Assembly (NCBI GenBank): GCA_002245135.1
Contig: NGBS01000313.1
Coordinates: forward strand, 61,488 to 125,487
Direction: 5' to 3'
DNA from: Proteromonas lacertae
Taxonomy: Eukaryota > Sar > Bigyra > Opalinata > Proteromonadidae
DNA length: 64,000 nucleotides
Position 1 is the first letter of the stretch, and each line of letters starts with the position of its first letter. Positions 22,062-34,115 of the stretch are shown piece by piece. The translations under genes were made by a program, and so were the position numbers. Under the pieces are notes generated by a model, which was not told the DNA's origin, did no database searches, and worked only from the letters and a program-made list of their open reading frames with translations.

Positions 22062-24132
22062 TTATAAGTGACAAACTTTTTTACTTGGAGCTACACCTTT
22101 GTAATACTCCATCATTTTAATAGCTTTGTCTTTTAAATTTTCAGCATTAATACCATAATAATTATATACATCTTTAGCAGGTCCTGAAACACCAAATGTT
22201 TCAATTCCAACATGATAATGAGAATATTTTACCCATGTAGCACCAGGATAAGGTTCAAAACTAAGTACTGGAACAGTATCAGTCAATACAGAATCTCTAT
22301 AGCCTTCTTCTTGAGAATCAAATAATTGATTACAAGGCATTGAAACTACTCTAATTTTCTTTTCTTTTAATTCTTTAGCAACTGATATTGCAGTTGCAAC
22401 TTCACTACCAGAGGATATAATAATTAATTCTGGTTTAGTGTATGAATAATTTTCATATATAATATAAGCACCTTTACTCACTAATTCATAGGAACTACCT
22501 TCACAAGGACTAACATTTTGTCTTGTCAATATTAAGAATGTTGGTTTATCCATTGTCTTCATGGCGACAGCATAACTACCAGCTACTTCATTACCATCAC
22601 ATGGTCTTATTACTAAAGTATTTGGTATAACTCTGATTTGTACCAATTGTTCAATAGGTTGATGAGTAGGACCATCTTCACCTACACCGATTGAATCATG
22701 TGTCATGATATATAATGCGGGAATTTTACATAATGAAGCTAATCTTACAGCACCAATTGCATAGTTAATAAATGAGAAAAATGTTGAACAATAAGGTCTA
22801 AATCCACCATGAACAAATAAACCGTTACAAATAGCAGTCATTGCATGTTCTCTTATACCAAAATAGATGAAATTACCTTTTGGATTTTGTTGTGAAAAGA
22901 CGGTATTCTCTTTTAAATATACATTGGTTGATCCGGTTAAATCAGCAGATCCTCCTACTATTTCTGGCATTATTGTTGCCAATTTATTTAACATCATTCC
23001 TGAAAATACTCTTGTTGCTTTTGAATCATTAATTGGTAACATTTCCATTAATGATTTCTCCCAGTCTTTTGGTAATTCTCCATTTATTCTTCTTAATAAT
23101 TCTTTACTTTTTTCTGGGTATTTATTAGTATAGTTTTGGAATAATACATCCCATTGTTTGACTGACTTATTTCCTTTATTAACTTGAGTTTTATAAAAAT
23201 CATATACTTCTTTATCAACATGGAAGAATTCTTCAGGATTTAATCCTAACTTTATTTTAGCATCTTTTACACAATCTTTACCTAATGGAGCACCATGTGA
23301 TGATTCACTTCCTTCTTTACTACTTCCATAACCAATGGTTGTGTTAATTTTAATAAGAGATGGTTTATTTGTACATTGTTGAGATGATAATATTGCTTTC
23401 TTAATACTTTCTAAATCATTATCTCCATCTTTTACTTCATGTATATCCCAGTTTAATGCTTCGAATTTCTTTAATATATCTTCGGTAAAACATAAATCAG
23501 TTGATCCATCTATTGTTATTCCATTACTATCGTATAAAACTATTAATTTTCCTAAACCAAGGTGTCCAGCTAAGGATGCAGCTTCTGTGGACATACCTTC
23601 TTCTAAACAACCATCACCACATATTACATATGTGTAGTGATCGATTAATTTGTAATCTGGTTCATTATAATTGGCAGCTAAGTTTGCTTCAGCAATTGCC
23701 ATACCTACACCACTTGCTAAGCCTTGACCTAATGGCCCTGTAGTGATTTCAACACCATCTGTTGTTCCTAACTCTGGATGACCTGGTGTTTTAGAACCAA
23801 GTTGTCTGAATTGTTTCAAATCATCAATGGAGAGATTGTAACCTGTTAAATGTAACATTGTGTATTGAAGAGTACTGGCATGTCCATTTGATAAAATAAA
23901 ACGATCGCGGTTGAACTATAATTACATATCAATTTTATAAGAGATACCCATTTAGGATTGGCACTTGAGTAGTTCATTATAGAACCCCATAATAAATGAG
24001 CCATTGGAGCGCATCCCATTGGCGCACCTGGGTGACCTGAGTTTGCTTTTTCAATCATATCCATAGCAACACCTCTGATTGTATTAATACACTATAAAAT
24101 AAAATGTATAGATTTGATACTTTTGAATCCAT
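22062..24132 (-). CDS. TKT: Transketolase
   Basis: Three exons; two 5' introns of 29 and 32 bp. The start gives MDSK, then CINTIRGVAMDMIEKANSGH with PGAPMGCAPMAHLLW, followed by RDRFILSNGHAS and MLHLTGY. Further motifs: GVEITTGPLGQG, thiamine-pyrophosphate motif GDGCLEEG with the following LIVLYDSNGITIDG, the REHAM segment (FGIREHAMTAICNG), the donor-site block TFFSFINYAIGAVRLASL, THDSIGVGEDGPTHQP and TRQNVSPCEG. All are diagnostic of transketolase, the cytosolic pentose-phosphate enzyme moving two-carbon units between sugars with thiamine pyrophosphate and a divalent metal. About 670 residues, standard length, no breaks. It sits between two Hsp70 genes on the same strand, with no evident functional link. 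Confidence 0.96.
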
Positions 24133-24520
24133 GTCTGATATTTATCTAGACGATTGAATATGTCTATATAAATAAAAATTTGAAATAAAATATGGTTTTA
24201 TATGTATATAGAATGAAATATACAACGAATGAGGAAATGAAATGCAAGCTTGGCTTGGAGATGAAATGCAAGATGGGTTAAATCAACACAAACTTTGGGA
24301 ATAATGCGTTGAAAAATATTGTTAGTAATGTTTGTATTTGCATCAGTTGATTTTGATATAAAAATGGTGGAAATCAAACTGATTTGATTTTGATGGGATT
24401 AGTGTTTTTGTATGTTTTAATCATAAAACAACCATAAAAAAATTAACAAAATCTATTTTCATTTTTATTTCTTTACAAATAAACAGATGTATCAAAAAAA
24501 TGTGTCTAATCAAATTAAAA
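24133..24520. other. Intergenic region upstream of transketolase
   Basis: Contains a short direct repeat (ATGAAATGCAAG twice, about 24236-24275). No coding or RNA gene seen. It serves as transketolase promoter and Hsp70 D terminator. Confidence 0.4.
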
Positions 24521-26509
24521 CTATAAATTTCCAACAGTAATTGTAAGATGTGTTTCATTCACTAAATTGTTTTGTTCAGTAATTTTCACATCTAACAAAC
24601 CATTCTCATTAATCAGCATTTTAACATCAAATTTCAACACACCATTCCTTTTAAGCGGTAAATTATTAATCTTATATGAATACAACTTCGGATTTTTAGA
24701 GGCAATTTCATTCTCACCTTGATAAAACTCCCATACTAAATTTGTAGCATTATCTCTCCCAGTTTTAAATCCTTTTTTCTCTTTCTCACACGGAATAACA
24801 GAGTTCTTAGGTAAAATGACATTCAATAAATCATTGTTAGTATCAATACCAATATTATGTGTTAAAACATCATGAATGAGTAACATTCTGTTATTACCTC
24901 TTATTGGATTCTTATAACCTGGTTTCTGCTCATTTCTATTGATTGCCATTAATGCAGCAACAGAGGGAGAATCTTGTAAACTAGTAGGAGGTATAAATTC
25001 AGGATCAACAGGAGGTGCAAATTCATTATCATGAGGAGAGGATGGTGGTGGTGGTTGGAATTTAATCACATTTCCATTATTATCAGAAGATGGTGGTTGA
25101 GATGGTGAAGGTAATGGTGGTTGAGAAAATGTAGGTGGAGAAAAAATAGGATTTGGATTATTTAATTCTTTTTTAATTGTATTAATAGATGGAGTACTTG
25201 GATCTTCAACATTATCACTTACAGGGTTAAACTGTTGTTGTTGTTGTTGTTGTTGTTGTTCAGTTTGCTGTGTTTGAATAATTTCACCACTTGCAGCATC
25301 AATTATCACTCTCGTACCTGTATTATCTATCACTTCTAACAAACCTTTACTCAAATCTTCAGCTAATAATCCAGCTCCAATTGCTACAGCTTCATCTGGA
25401 TTTATATCTTGATTCAATGCATTATCAGGGAAAAACTGTAATAATAATCTTTGAACTTCAGGTATTCTACTACTTCCACCTATTAATACTACATCATCAA
25501 TAGCATCTTTACTTAAACCACTATCACTCAGAGTTTGTTTCACTATATCTATTGTAGATTGGAATATCTTTTCATTTAGTTTATTAAATAAAGGCCTTGT
25601 TAATATGTTATTTATATCATTATCTTCTAGAATGGTGGATGAAACATCTGTTTCATTTAATTCACTTAATTGAATTTTAGCTTCTTCACATGCATTTCGT
25701 AATTTCCATAATTTCTTTGGATCTTTATGCAAGTCAATATCGACTTCTTGCTTCAGCTTTTCTACATAATAATTTACTAAATTTGAATTTATATCTTCTC
25801 CACCTAAATGAGTATCTCCACCTGTCGCTTTTACTGTGATTTCATTGTTCTTCACTTCGATTATACTTACATCAAATGTTCCACCTCCAAAATCATATAC
25901 TAAAATAATTCGATCTTTCTTTTGATTTACATATTTATATCCATAAGCAATAGCAGCTGCTGTTGGTTCATTAATGATTTGTAATACATTCAAGCCTGCT
26001 AATTCACCAGCTTCAATTGTTGCTCTTCTTTGTATATCATTAAAATAAGCAGGTACAGTAATAACTGCGTGTTTACCAGAATTTTGACTAATACCACAAT
26101 AATCACATGCTTGTCTTGCCATATCTTTCAATAAATGAGCAGAAATTTCTTGTGGCTTTTTAATAATGCTCTTTCCTTCAAACTCCACTACTATCTCTGG
26201 ATTACCATTATTATCAGATTGTACTTTAAATCCCCAATGGTTTAAATCCTCCTTCACTCCTTCTTCATAATATTTATGACCTATTAACCTCTTTGCATCA
26301 TATACAGTATTAGCTATATTGGCAGCTACTTGATTTTTCGCTGCTTCACCAACCAATAGTTTATCTCTTTGAAAAGCAACATAAGAAGGAAAAGTTCTTT
26401 TACCGGATGCAGATGGAATCACAGTGCACATTCCATCCTTGCTAAAAGCAATACAGGAGTTGGTTGTGCCTAAATCAATTCCAAAAGTGAATAATTGTGT
26501 CATTTTCAA
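24521..26509 (-). CDS. Lidless Hsp70 paralogue D with Gln/Pro-rich interdomain insert
   Basis: 662 residues, one exon; either of two close Met codons (MKM) could start. The ATPase domain is intact (FGIDLGTTNSC, INEPTAAAIAYGYKYV, VYDFGGGTFDVS, VLIGGSSRIPEVQ). The insert between domains is about 150 residues: a short conserved VIIDAASGEII element shared with paralogues A and B (VLVDVASGNVI), a polyglutamine run, then Pro/Ser-rich sequence, before LLIHDVL and the beta domain. It stops at LTITVGNL with no lid. The central ATPase segment (VITVPAYF to HLGGEDI) is near-identical to the other three copies while flanks differ, a patchy pattern pointing to gene conversion. The only member outside the tandem trio, beyond transketolase. 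Confidence 0.88.
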   Translation of the reverse strand: MKMTQLFTFGIDLGTTNSCIAFSKDGMCTVIPSASGKRTFPSYVAFQRDKLLVGEAAKNQVAANIANTVYDAKRLIGHKYYEEGVKEDLNHWGFKVQSDNNGNPEIVVEFEGKSIIKKPQEISAHLLKDMARQACDYCGISQNSGKHAVITVPAYFNDIQRRATIEAGELAGLNVLQIINEPTAAAIAYGYKYVNQKKDRIILVYDFGGGTFDVSIIEVKNNEITVKATGGDTHLGGEDINSNLVNYYVEKLKQEVDIDLHKDPKKLWKLRNACEEAKIQLSELNETDVSSTILEDNDINNILTRPLFNKLNEKIFQSTIDIVKQTLSDSGLSKDAIDDVVLIGGSSRIPEVQRLLLQFFPDNALNQDINPDEAVAIGAGLLAEDLSKGLLEVIDNTGTRVIIDAASGEIIQTQQTEQQQQQQQQQFNPVSDNVEDPSTPSINTIKKELNNPNPIFSPPTFSQPPLPSPSQPPSSDNNGNVIKFQPPPPSSPHDNEFAPPVDPEFIPPTSLQDSPSVAALMAINRNEQKPGYKNPIRGNNRMLLIHDVLTHNIGIDTNNDLLNVILPKNSVIPCEKEKKGFKTGRDNATNLVWEFYQGENEIASKNPKLYSYKINNLPLKRNGVLKFDVKMLINENGLLDVKITEQNNLVNETHLTITVGNL

Positions 26510-26576
26510 ACCCCAAATTCAAATGTTTTCATACACCTCTTTACACTTAAAAACATGAATAACGATATAATTTAAG

Positions 26577-27888
26577 TTAATTATCAACATCTACCAATTT
26601 ATTATAACCTCCTTTCTTCTTATTCTTATCACTCTTTTCTATAACAACACCAATCTCATTATTTGAAGGTGATTCTGGAGATTTTTGAACCATTTCTATG
26701 CTAGGAACATCTACAATCTCTTCAAATAGTTCACAATGGTATTTTTTATCATAAGTTGTCCAAAATGGAGCAAATTAAAGTATCAATTATTAATTGAGTA
26801 AAATGAGTAACTAATAATGGTAAAACGATCACACCTTTATCACCAATTTCATCAGGAAATGCAGCAAGCACCGTCAATGCATTGGGTAGTGTTTTTTCAC
26901 ATCCAATTATTGTCAATGATTTTCTTTCTTTATACGATGTTTTGAATATAATAGTAATTAAGAAAATCGTTATAAATAATAATCGAATGGATTATTATGG
27001 CAGCAACTACTAAGAATAATATGTTACTGAGTGTTATATGTAACAATTTATCAGATGATTCACTTAGATTCATCCAAGGAGTTAACATCATTATAAAACT
27101 TGAACAACATTTTGAAACTGTTTTATATTTCTCAATAAACCTTTTAAAACATGGAGATATTACAGTCATTAGTTTAGCCAAATAATAATGGTAAAAGGAA
27201 TTGTACAAAATAATTTGATTAATAAAGAAACAACATCAAATTTCACTTTGAAATTACTCAATTTGAAAATCAATTTTATCATCAATGGTTCTGTTATGAT
27301 TGATAATAACACAACTAGATACAACTAAAACTAAAGCTAAAGTAACATTTCCATGTATTTGACCTACTAATATTATCCCTGCCATTAAACAAGTTGGTCC
27401 AGAAAGGAAAATACAAAAACCAATTAAAAAATCATGAGGTTGATATGGTAATTTCATTACAATTAAACAGATGAGTGGTGATAGGATAAGTATATAAAAT
27501 ACACCTATAAATGTATTCTAATTAGATGATAATTATATATATATATATACCATTTTGTGATGAATCAAATTCTTCACTTCTTCTGTTTTCAATCTAGTTC
27601 CTGATAAAAAGAACAAAAAACCAATAATAATTGGTTGGGCTGGTGTTTTTGCTAAAAAGTGCACCTAAATTATAGAATAGCTAAAATACCTGGCGTTGGA
27701 TATATTAAAGCAATAATTAGAAAAATTAATAATCCAATAGGTATGTGGAAACTAATAAAAAACTCTAACAGTTTTGATTTTGGTTTGATTTGTGATCTAG
27801 GTGATGTATTGATATCATTTGGTATTTCTATCTTCTCTTCTTGTAGTTTTTTATCTGTTTTCACTTCTTTTTCATCATTTTCTTCCAT
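26577..27888 (-). pseudogene. Decayed SLC10A7/RCH1-type transporter
   Basis: The N-terminal part (from 27888) reads HIPIGLLIFLIIALIYPTPG, spliced over a small intron. Family block PHDFLIGFCIFLSGPTCLMA and GNVTLALVLVVSSC match the SLC10A7/RCH1 consensus PPEFxxGxxIFxxxPTTL and GNxALALLLTVxxN. At least three single-base frame changes (near 27655, 27290 and 27190) interrupt the frame relative to the intact neighbour at 28024-29516. The tail (YNKLVDVDN, stop at 26577) resembles the neighbour's YSQLDEVYD. It is a tandem duplicate that has lost function. SLC10A7 proteins are ten-helix membrane proteins linked to calcium homeostasis and secretory glycosylation. Confidence 0.8.
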
Positions 27889-28023
27889 TTTTAATGAAAT
27901 ATCGAAACTTCAAGAGCAACAATAAATTATCTTCTATTAATTATCTTAATGGTATTTATACTATTTTCACAATGACATTAACAAAATCAAAACAATAGAA
28001 AACAAAAAAATAAATCAATTTCA

Positions 28024-29516
28024 TTAATCAGAGTCACTATCATATACTTCATCCAATTGAGAATATCCTTTCTTTTTCTTTTTACTACTATTCTTCTCTT
28101 CCACATTTTCAACTATTATCTTCTTACCACCTTCTTTTAATGGAATAGATTCTTCAGCATCTTCATCTTTATTTCTCATCTTATTTTTAGACTTCTTTTT
28201 ATCTCTCTTGTCAGAAATAGGTAATGATGACGATGAACTAGCATCAATAGCCTCTTCTCCTTTCTCTATAAACAACTCAGGATGATGTTTCTTATCAAAT
28301 GATAACCAAATCGAACAGAGAAACGCGTCTATAATTAATTGTGAAAAATGACCAAATATCATTGGTAACATAATTAATCCTTTATCACCAACTGTATCTG
28401 GAAATACATTCAATACAGTCAATGCGACAGGGAGTGTCTTTTCTGATCCTAATATTGTTATTGATTTACGTTCAGCATAAGAAGTTCGAAGTATACAAGT
28501 TGTGATAAATATAAATATAAACATACTAATTAATAATAATAATAATAAATATATATTATACACGAAATGTACAATAACAACACTAGAAAGTAAGAAAATA
28601 ATATCTTTCAAATTAATACCTAATAATTTATCATGTGAATCACTTAATTTCATCCAAGGTACTAAAATCAAACATAAGCTTGATGTTAATTTTAAAGGTG
28701 TTTTTATCTTGCTACATAAGTTTCTGAAACATGTAATAAATGATGTCATACTTTTACCTACTACTAATGGTAACAAAATAGTCAAACACAATTGTTCTAA
28801 CATTGAAACAACATCAAATTTTATATGAAAGTTACTGGCATGAAAAACTAATTTAATTACTAGTGGTTCTGTCACAATTGAGATTGTACAAGTTAATACA
28901 ACCAACACTAAAGCTAATGTGACGTTTCCTTTAGCCTATATATAAAAATATAAATATAAATATATATATATATCTTATACTTCTCCTACTAATACTACAC
29001 CTGAGGATAATGTGGTTGGAGAACATAAAAACAATGCAATTCCAGTTAAGAAATCTTTATTGGCAAAACTTAATTTCATTACTGGAATTGCCATTAATGG
29101 TGTGATAAATAAAATCATTGCTAGACCAACAAAAGTATTCTAATATTTTAATAGCTACAAGTATAAATATACGAATTTATGATGGATTAAATTCTTCACT
29201 TCATTAGTCTTTAATTGAGTTCCTGATATGAAGAAAATAATGCAAACTAAAATTGTTTGAGCAGGTCCTTTTGAAAAGAAAGCACCTAATCATTTATAAT
29301 CCTACATAAAAAAATACCAGGTGCTGGCCAAATAATAGCCCATATGATAAGAAACGTTAATCCAATTGGAATGTGATAACTTAGAAAGCAATCACACATC
29401 TTTTTACCTAGTGTCGCTTCATTAGTAGCTAGTGGTTTTATTTGGGTTGGTAATCCATTAATACCAGCACTATTACTTAATCTGATCATCCTAGATGAAT
29501 CACTCTCTTCTTTCAT
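28024..29516 (-). CDS. SLC10A7/RCH1-type membrane transporter
   Basis: Several exons with small introns. The start is MKEESDSSRMIRL; upstream in-frame sequence is low complexity. Family blocks: HIPIGLTFLIIWAIIWPAPG, FISGTQLKT, SFANKDFLTGIALFLCSPTT, GNVTLALVLVVLTCTISIVT, then further hydrophobic helices. The order of short cytosolic N-terminus, helix pairs and the PTTL-type motif fits the bile-acid/sodium symporter superfamily, SLC10A7 branch, known to act in the plasma membrane or Golgi as a negative regulator of calcium entry rather than a bile-acid carrier. The long C-terminal tail is highly charged (Lys/Glu-rich with KKKKKGYSQLDEVYDSDSD), probably cytosolic and phosphorylatable. Next to its decayed duplicate. 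Confidence 0.82.
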
Positions 29517-29682
29517 TTTTTTCAAATCTCTGAAAATAGAGTCGTTTAAAAGAATTTTTAAAAGCAACAAACACATTTCATAAATAAATAAATAAATAAA
29601 CAATTAATAATTATTACAAAATGACAAATTAAATATCTATTCTAATTTTTATATTTATACATGTAACTACAGATTATAAATT

Positions 29683-32146
29683 TTAGCTTACTGCCATTAA
29701 ACTAGATTGACAATTATCATTCACTCTATAGTTTTTAACCGCTTCATTCCACCATTTCTCCACATTTGTATTAATCTCATTAAAATCAACAACATAATTC
29801 TTTGGGATGTATCCCTGTTTACCATCCATCTTATAACAATACCAGTAAGTATCTAATCTCTTCCCATTTGCTTGTTTTATAACCAACACCAATTCATTTG
29901 CTGTTAATCCAACATCTCCTTTGTTGATTGATTTATAATCATATAAAACTCTACATATACATTTATCATGGTATTCTTCAGTTGCACATGTATGAAAATC
30001 AGCTGTATTAGCATTAGTACCACTTGAAGACTGAAATGAGTTATAAAATGTTGATCCATCATCTGAAAGTTCATCATCTTCATCTTTTCTTCTTTTATCT
30101 CTCTCTTTTTCTTTTTCCTTTAAATATTGTATATTTCTTCTTATTTCTTCTGATTGCTTTATTACATCTCTTTGTTGTTCTGCATTTAAAGCAGGTAATT
30201 CTCTCCCTAACCTTATTCTATCAGCAGGAAGTAATATATCTTTCTTTTGACTTGTTAATACTCTATTCAATTGTGGGAAAAATGATGAAGGTTGTTTTTT
30301 GGTTGTTTTTATGGGTGATATTTGTATTTTTTCTACTATATCAGTTTGTTTTTGTTTCTCTTTATCTATTTTTCTTTTGGATCTTAAACACTTTGGTAAT
30401 AACGATTTCTTCTTTTTATTGTTATTCTCATTATCTGGTTTGGATGGAGTTGTGGTGTTGGTAGTTGATTGTTTTAATAATGGTTTTGGTTGTATTGGTG
30501 GTGAAGAAGGTAAGATTTCTGCAGGAATAATTTTTGATTTACTATGATGATGAATATGTTGTGTTTGTTGTTTATTAAGTTGTTGTTGTGTTTGTAATGG
30601 TTTAGTTTCTGGCGGGGGTGGTGATTGTTGTTGTTGCAATTTACTATTAATCTGCGATTCAGCAGAGTGAGGTAATTTTTTACTATTTTTCTCTTTACTA
30701 TTTATATTATTATTATTTAGAGATATATCAATAGATGTTGATCTTTTCCTACTTAAACGTTTACTTGGAGATTCATTACAATTATCTATTTCTACTTTTT
30801 TATTTGCATAAATAAACTGCATTTGCTCTTTTGTTAAACCCACATTTCTTGTAGAAACAGAATTACTTGAAGGAGATTGTAAATTAGATAATTTCAACAT
30901 ATCTACATCCGGATGCTTATATTTATTGTTAGAAAGTACATTCGAATTAATTGAATCTAAATCCAAACTGTTCAGTGAGTACAAATTACTCTTAATTATC
31001 AAATTATTTTCAGATTTTTTATCAGATCCATCATTATTACAACTTTCATCATCATCATCATCATGTAATAAAGGAACAGGCAAATCGTCAGTATAAAGAG
31101 TTTCATTTGCCTTTGTATTTTCTGGTGGATTTAATCTAAATCTATTATAATTCGTATTTGGTAAAAGATGAGGATGTTTATTTAATAAATTATTGGAAGT
31201 ATGTACAAATGGATGTTTTAAAAGATCTTTCATTTCTATTCTCTTATATGGATCAATACAACAACATTTTGATATTAAATCCAATGCTAAATTAGATATT
31301 CCACTATGGTTAAATTCTACTTCTTTACTATGGGTTATATACACTCCTAACATTTCTTTAGTCTTAATATTGTAATATGGAGGATTCATTGTCAACATTT
31401 CTATTAATACACAACCTATACTCCAGATATCAGCTAAATCATATCTTATATCAATTTTACACTTGATTACTTCAGGTGCTGCCCAGAATAAACTACCTTG
31501 AAATTTGTCACAAGTTACTGGTTTCATTTCATTAATTGAACTTCCAAAATCTGATATTTTTACTGTTCCATCTACTGTCAGTAGTAGATTACTGCATTTA
31601 AGGTCACGATGTACTATATGTTTATTGTGTAAATAATTAAGACCATTTATAGTTTGATATAGATAATTGGAACAGAGCTCTTCACTCATTTTCTCATTTA
31701 CTTTCATATAACTATCCAATACTCTATATGTACATTATAATAGTGATTTTATATAGTATTATACGATCTGATTGAACCTTCTGATGCATATTCCATGAAT
31801 AATTGATAGGAATGATCACTTTTGTTACAACCTATGAAACCTATTATATTTGGATGTGATAAACTCTTCATCAGTTGCACCTCTTTTTTAAAATTCTAAA
31901 ATAACATATATACATAATTCTATACCTCATATATGCTTTGATCAAACTCCTCATATCTTATTTCTTTAACAGCACAGAAATCACCTCTAATAAAATAAAT
32001 ATGAGCTAAAAAACAAATATAATACTTTCCGTTGTAACATTGATAAATGTCTCCAAATGACCCGCTACCTAACAAATTACCCTTTTTCCAAATATCTCTA
32101 TTCCATAAGTATTATAAAAATAACTATTATACTTCTTATCACTCAT
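29683..32146 (-). CDS. STE11/MAP3K-type protein kinase with C-terminal SH3 domain
   Basis: Five exons; the first four are small, and the introns are about 30-41 bp. The assembled N-terminus reads MSDKKDIWKKGNLLGSGSFG (glycine loop), then FCAVKEIRYEEF (VAIK lysine), EVQLMKSLSHPNIIGFIGC, FMEYASEGSI, HRDLKCSNLLL (catalytic loop), KISDFGSS (DFG), SLFWAAPEV (APE) and DIWSIGCVLIEMLT. The HRDLKCSNLL and FWAAPEV forms are typical of MAPKKKs such as STE11/MEKK. The middle 350 residues are disordered, rich in Asn/Ser/Gln/Pro and Lys. Near the C-terminus CRVLYDYKSINKGDVGLTAN, YWYC and GYIPKNYV form an SH3 domain. A kinase with its SH3 domain at the far end may be recruited to polyproline partners. Lies just downstream of the bZIP-PAS gene on the same strand. 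Confidence 0.87.
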
Positions 32147-32466
32147 GATTTCAGTGTATATCAGTAATAAACGATATTTGATATATTTTTTATTCAAAAA
32201 AACTAGCGAGTTTAGATGAAATTGAATATTTTAATGATAAGCAACTATATTATACTATTGTAGATAATATATTATGCAAATTAAGGTGATTTTAAGATAA
32301 ATGAAGAAAGGATTATACCGATATATGAGTTTAGTGGTTAATCTTTTCTTGGTTTAATATCGTTAATTATATACACATTTTACCTTATTAATCCTACATA
32401 AGAAAAAGTAATTTATAAAAGTAATATCATATATTACTGTTAATTATTATCTTTAAATATAAATGA
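32147..32466. other. Spacer between kinase and bZIP-PAS gene
   Basis: AT-rich 320 bp without an open frame of note. Holds the kinase promoter and the bZIP-PAS terminator. Nothing else seen. Confidence 0.4.
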
Positions 32467-34115
32467 CTAGAGTTCACCTAAAATTTTCTATGTACATTAT
32501 ATATATAAAACATCTATAAATGATACCTTTCTCATTTGATAGCCTGGATGACTTGCTTTCATTTGATCAATAATTCTTGTAGGTAATATATACTCAGTAG
32601 AACTTGCTAAATCTTTTAATCCAATACTTTGAATATCACACAACGCTACACCCACGTCATCATCAACTACATTATAGATTCCTACAAAATTAATAATATC
32701 GTTATTCTATATATCATTATATAAAGCTAAATTTAAATATATATATATATATACCATATTAGTAATAGGTACAAGATATAAATGATTCCAAAATGAAGTT
32801 TTACTTTTGGTGTAATTCTTATAACAAACACACATCTCTCTTCTATATTTAAGAGAATTAACAACAACAGTAGCTACTTGAATATCAGTATCATTACTAT
32901 GAAATAGAGTAATATGTTGCATATATAATTCATTTTCTTTATAACCAGTTATTTCCAATAGCTTTTGTGAACTGTATATAATAGGACTTGTAGTATCTGA
33001 ACAATCTAACACTACAAAAGCAAGACTGGTTAATTTTATTTCATGTATAAATTTATTATCCAATTCACTAAATACATTATGACTAAATAATTGCAGTTGT
33101 TGATTCTTCTTTATCGGTGAAGGTAGAATTTGTTGTATTAAAGTAGGAGTTGTTGATGTACTTTCACCTACAGCTGTAGTTAATGTTGATGGAGTTTGTA
33201 TTTTATTCTGCATTATATCTGGAGTAATTACAGTTGATTTGTACATAGTTAATCGCTGTATTGTTGAACTAGGAGTTTCTGTTTTATGAAGACTTGGAAC
33301 TGGAATTGGTAAAACTTGTTGTTGTTGTTGTTGTTGGATTTTATCCTTTTGCATTTGAATTGAAGGAGAAATTGATGATGATGATGATGAAGTTGATATA
33401 GATGTAGATGGCATTAATGATAACAACTGTTGTTCTTGTTGTTGTAACGAAGGAGGTGGTTCAGGTTGTTGTTGCTGTTGTGGTTGTGGTTGTGGTTGTG
33501 GTTGTGGTTGTATAACTTGATTCAATTGGTTAATATAATCATTCATTACAGATAGTTGAGTTATTTCATTAATACTACCATTATTATCATTACTACTACT
33601 AATTGTATTTGAATTTACATTGTTACTACTATTTAGCATAAATTGGTTCATCCCATTGTACTGTAATGCAGTGGATGGATTAAAAATATTATTAATGTTG
33701 TTAAACTGATCATATAACTGCTTTTGTTGATATAATAAACTACGCAAATTTCGATTCTCTTCTTCTAATTCTGCATTTTTCTTTGCTAGTGATTCTATGT
33801 AGAACTTTTTTCTTTGTCTTGATTTCTTTGCAGATATTCTATTTCTTTCTCTTCTAATATGAATATAAATATTATTAAATACGAGTGTTTTATCCTGTCT
33901 TCCACTTCTTCATCATTTGTTGGAGAAATATCCACTAAATAAATAAAATATGGAAAATTAATACTTTTATCAACTTTTCTTTTAAGTGGTTCAGTTGTTT
34001 CATTGTTTGAAAGTTGGATATTGGTAGAAGATTTGTCAAACTAATTAAAAACTATCTAAATAATTGATACCTCCTTTTTGTAATTGTTTTCATCACAATT
34101 TTTGGGGTTAATCAT
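32467..34115 (-). CDS. bZIP transcription factor with a LOV-like PAS domain
   Basis: Several exons; introns about 29-46 bp, start MINPKNCDENNYKKE. Basic region RERNRISAKKSRQRKK has the bZIP N-x7-R signature and is followed by a leucine-type zipper (IESLAKKNAELEEENRNLRS). The centre is disordered, with Gln, Pro-Gln and Ser repeats. Near the C-terminus lies a PAS domain of LOV type: LAFVVLDC, IIYSSQKLLEITGYKENELY, NDTDIQVATVVVNSLKYRRE, NYTKSKTSFWNHLYLVPI and INFVGIYNVV. The flavin-binding GRNCRFLQ is replaced by a stretch without Cys (MQHITLFH), so blue-light adduct formation is not expected. bZIP plus LOV is the architecture of stramenopile aureochromes; here the order is the same. Likely a nuclear regulator sensing a ligand, redox state or partner rather than light. 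Confidence 0.82.
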
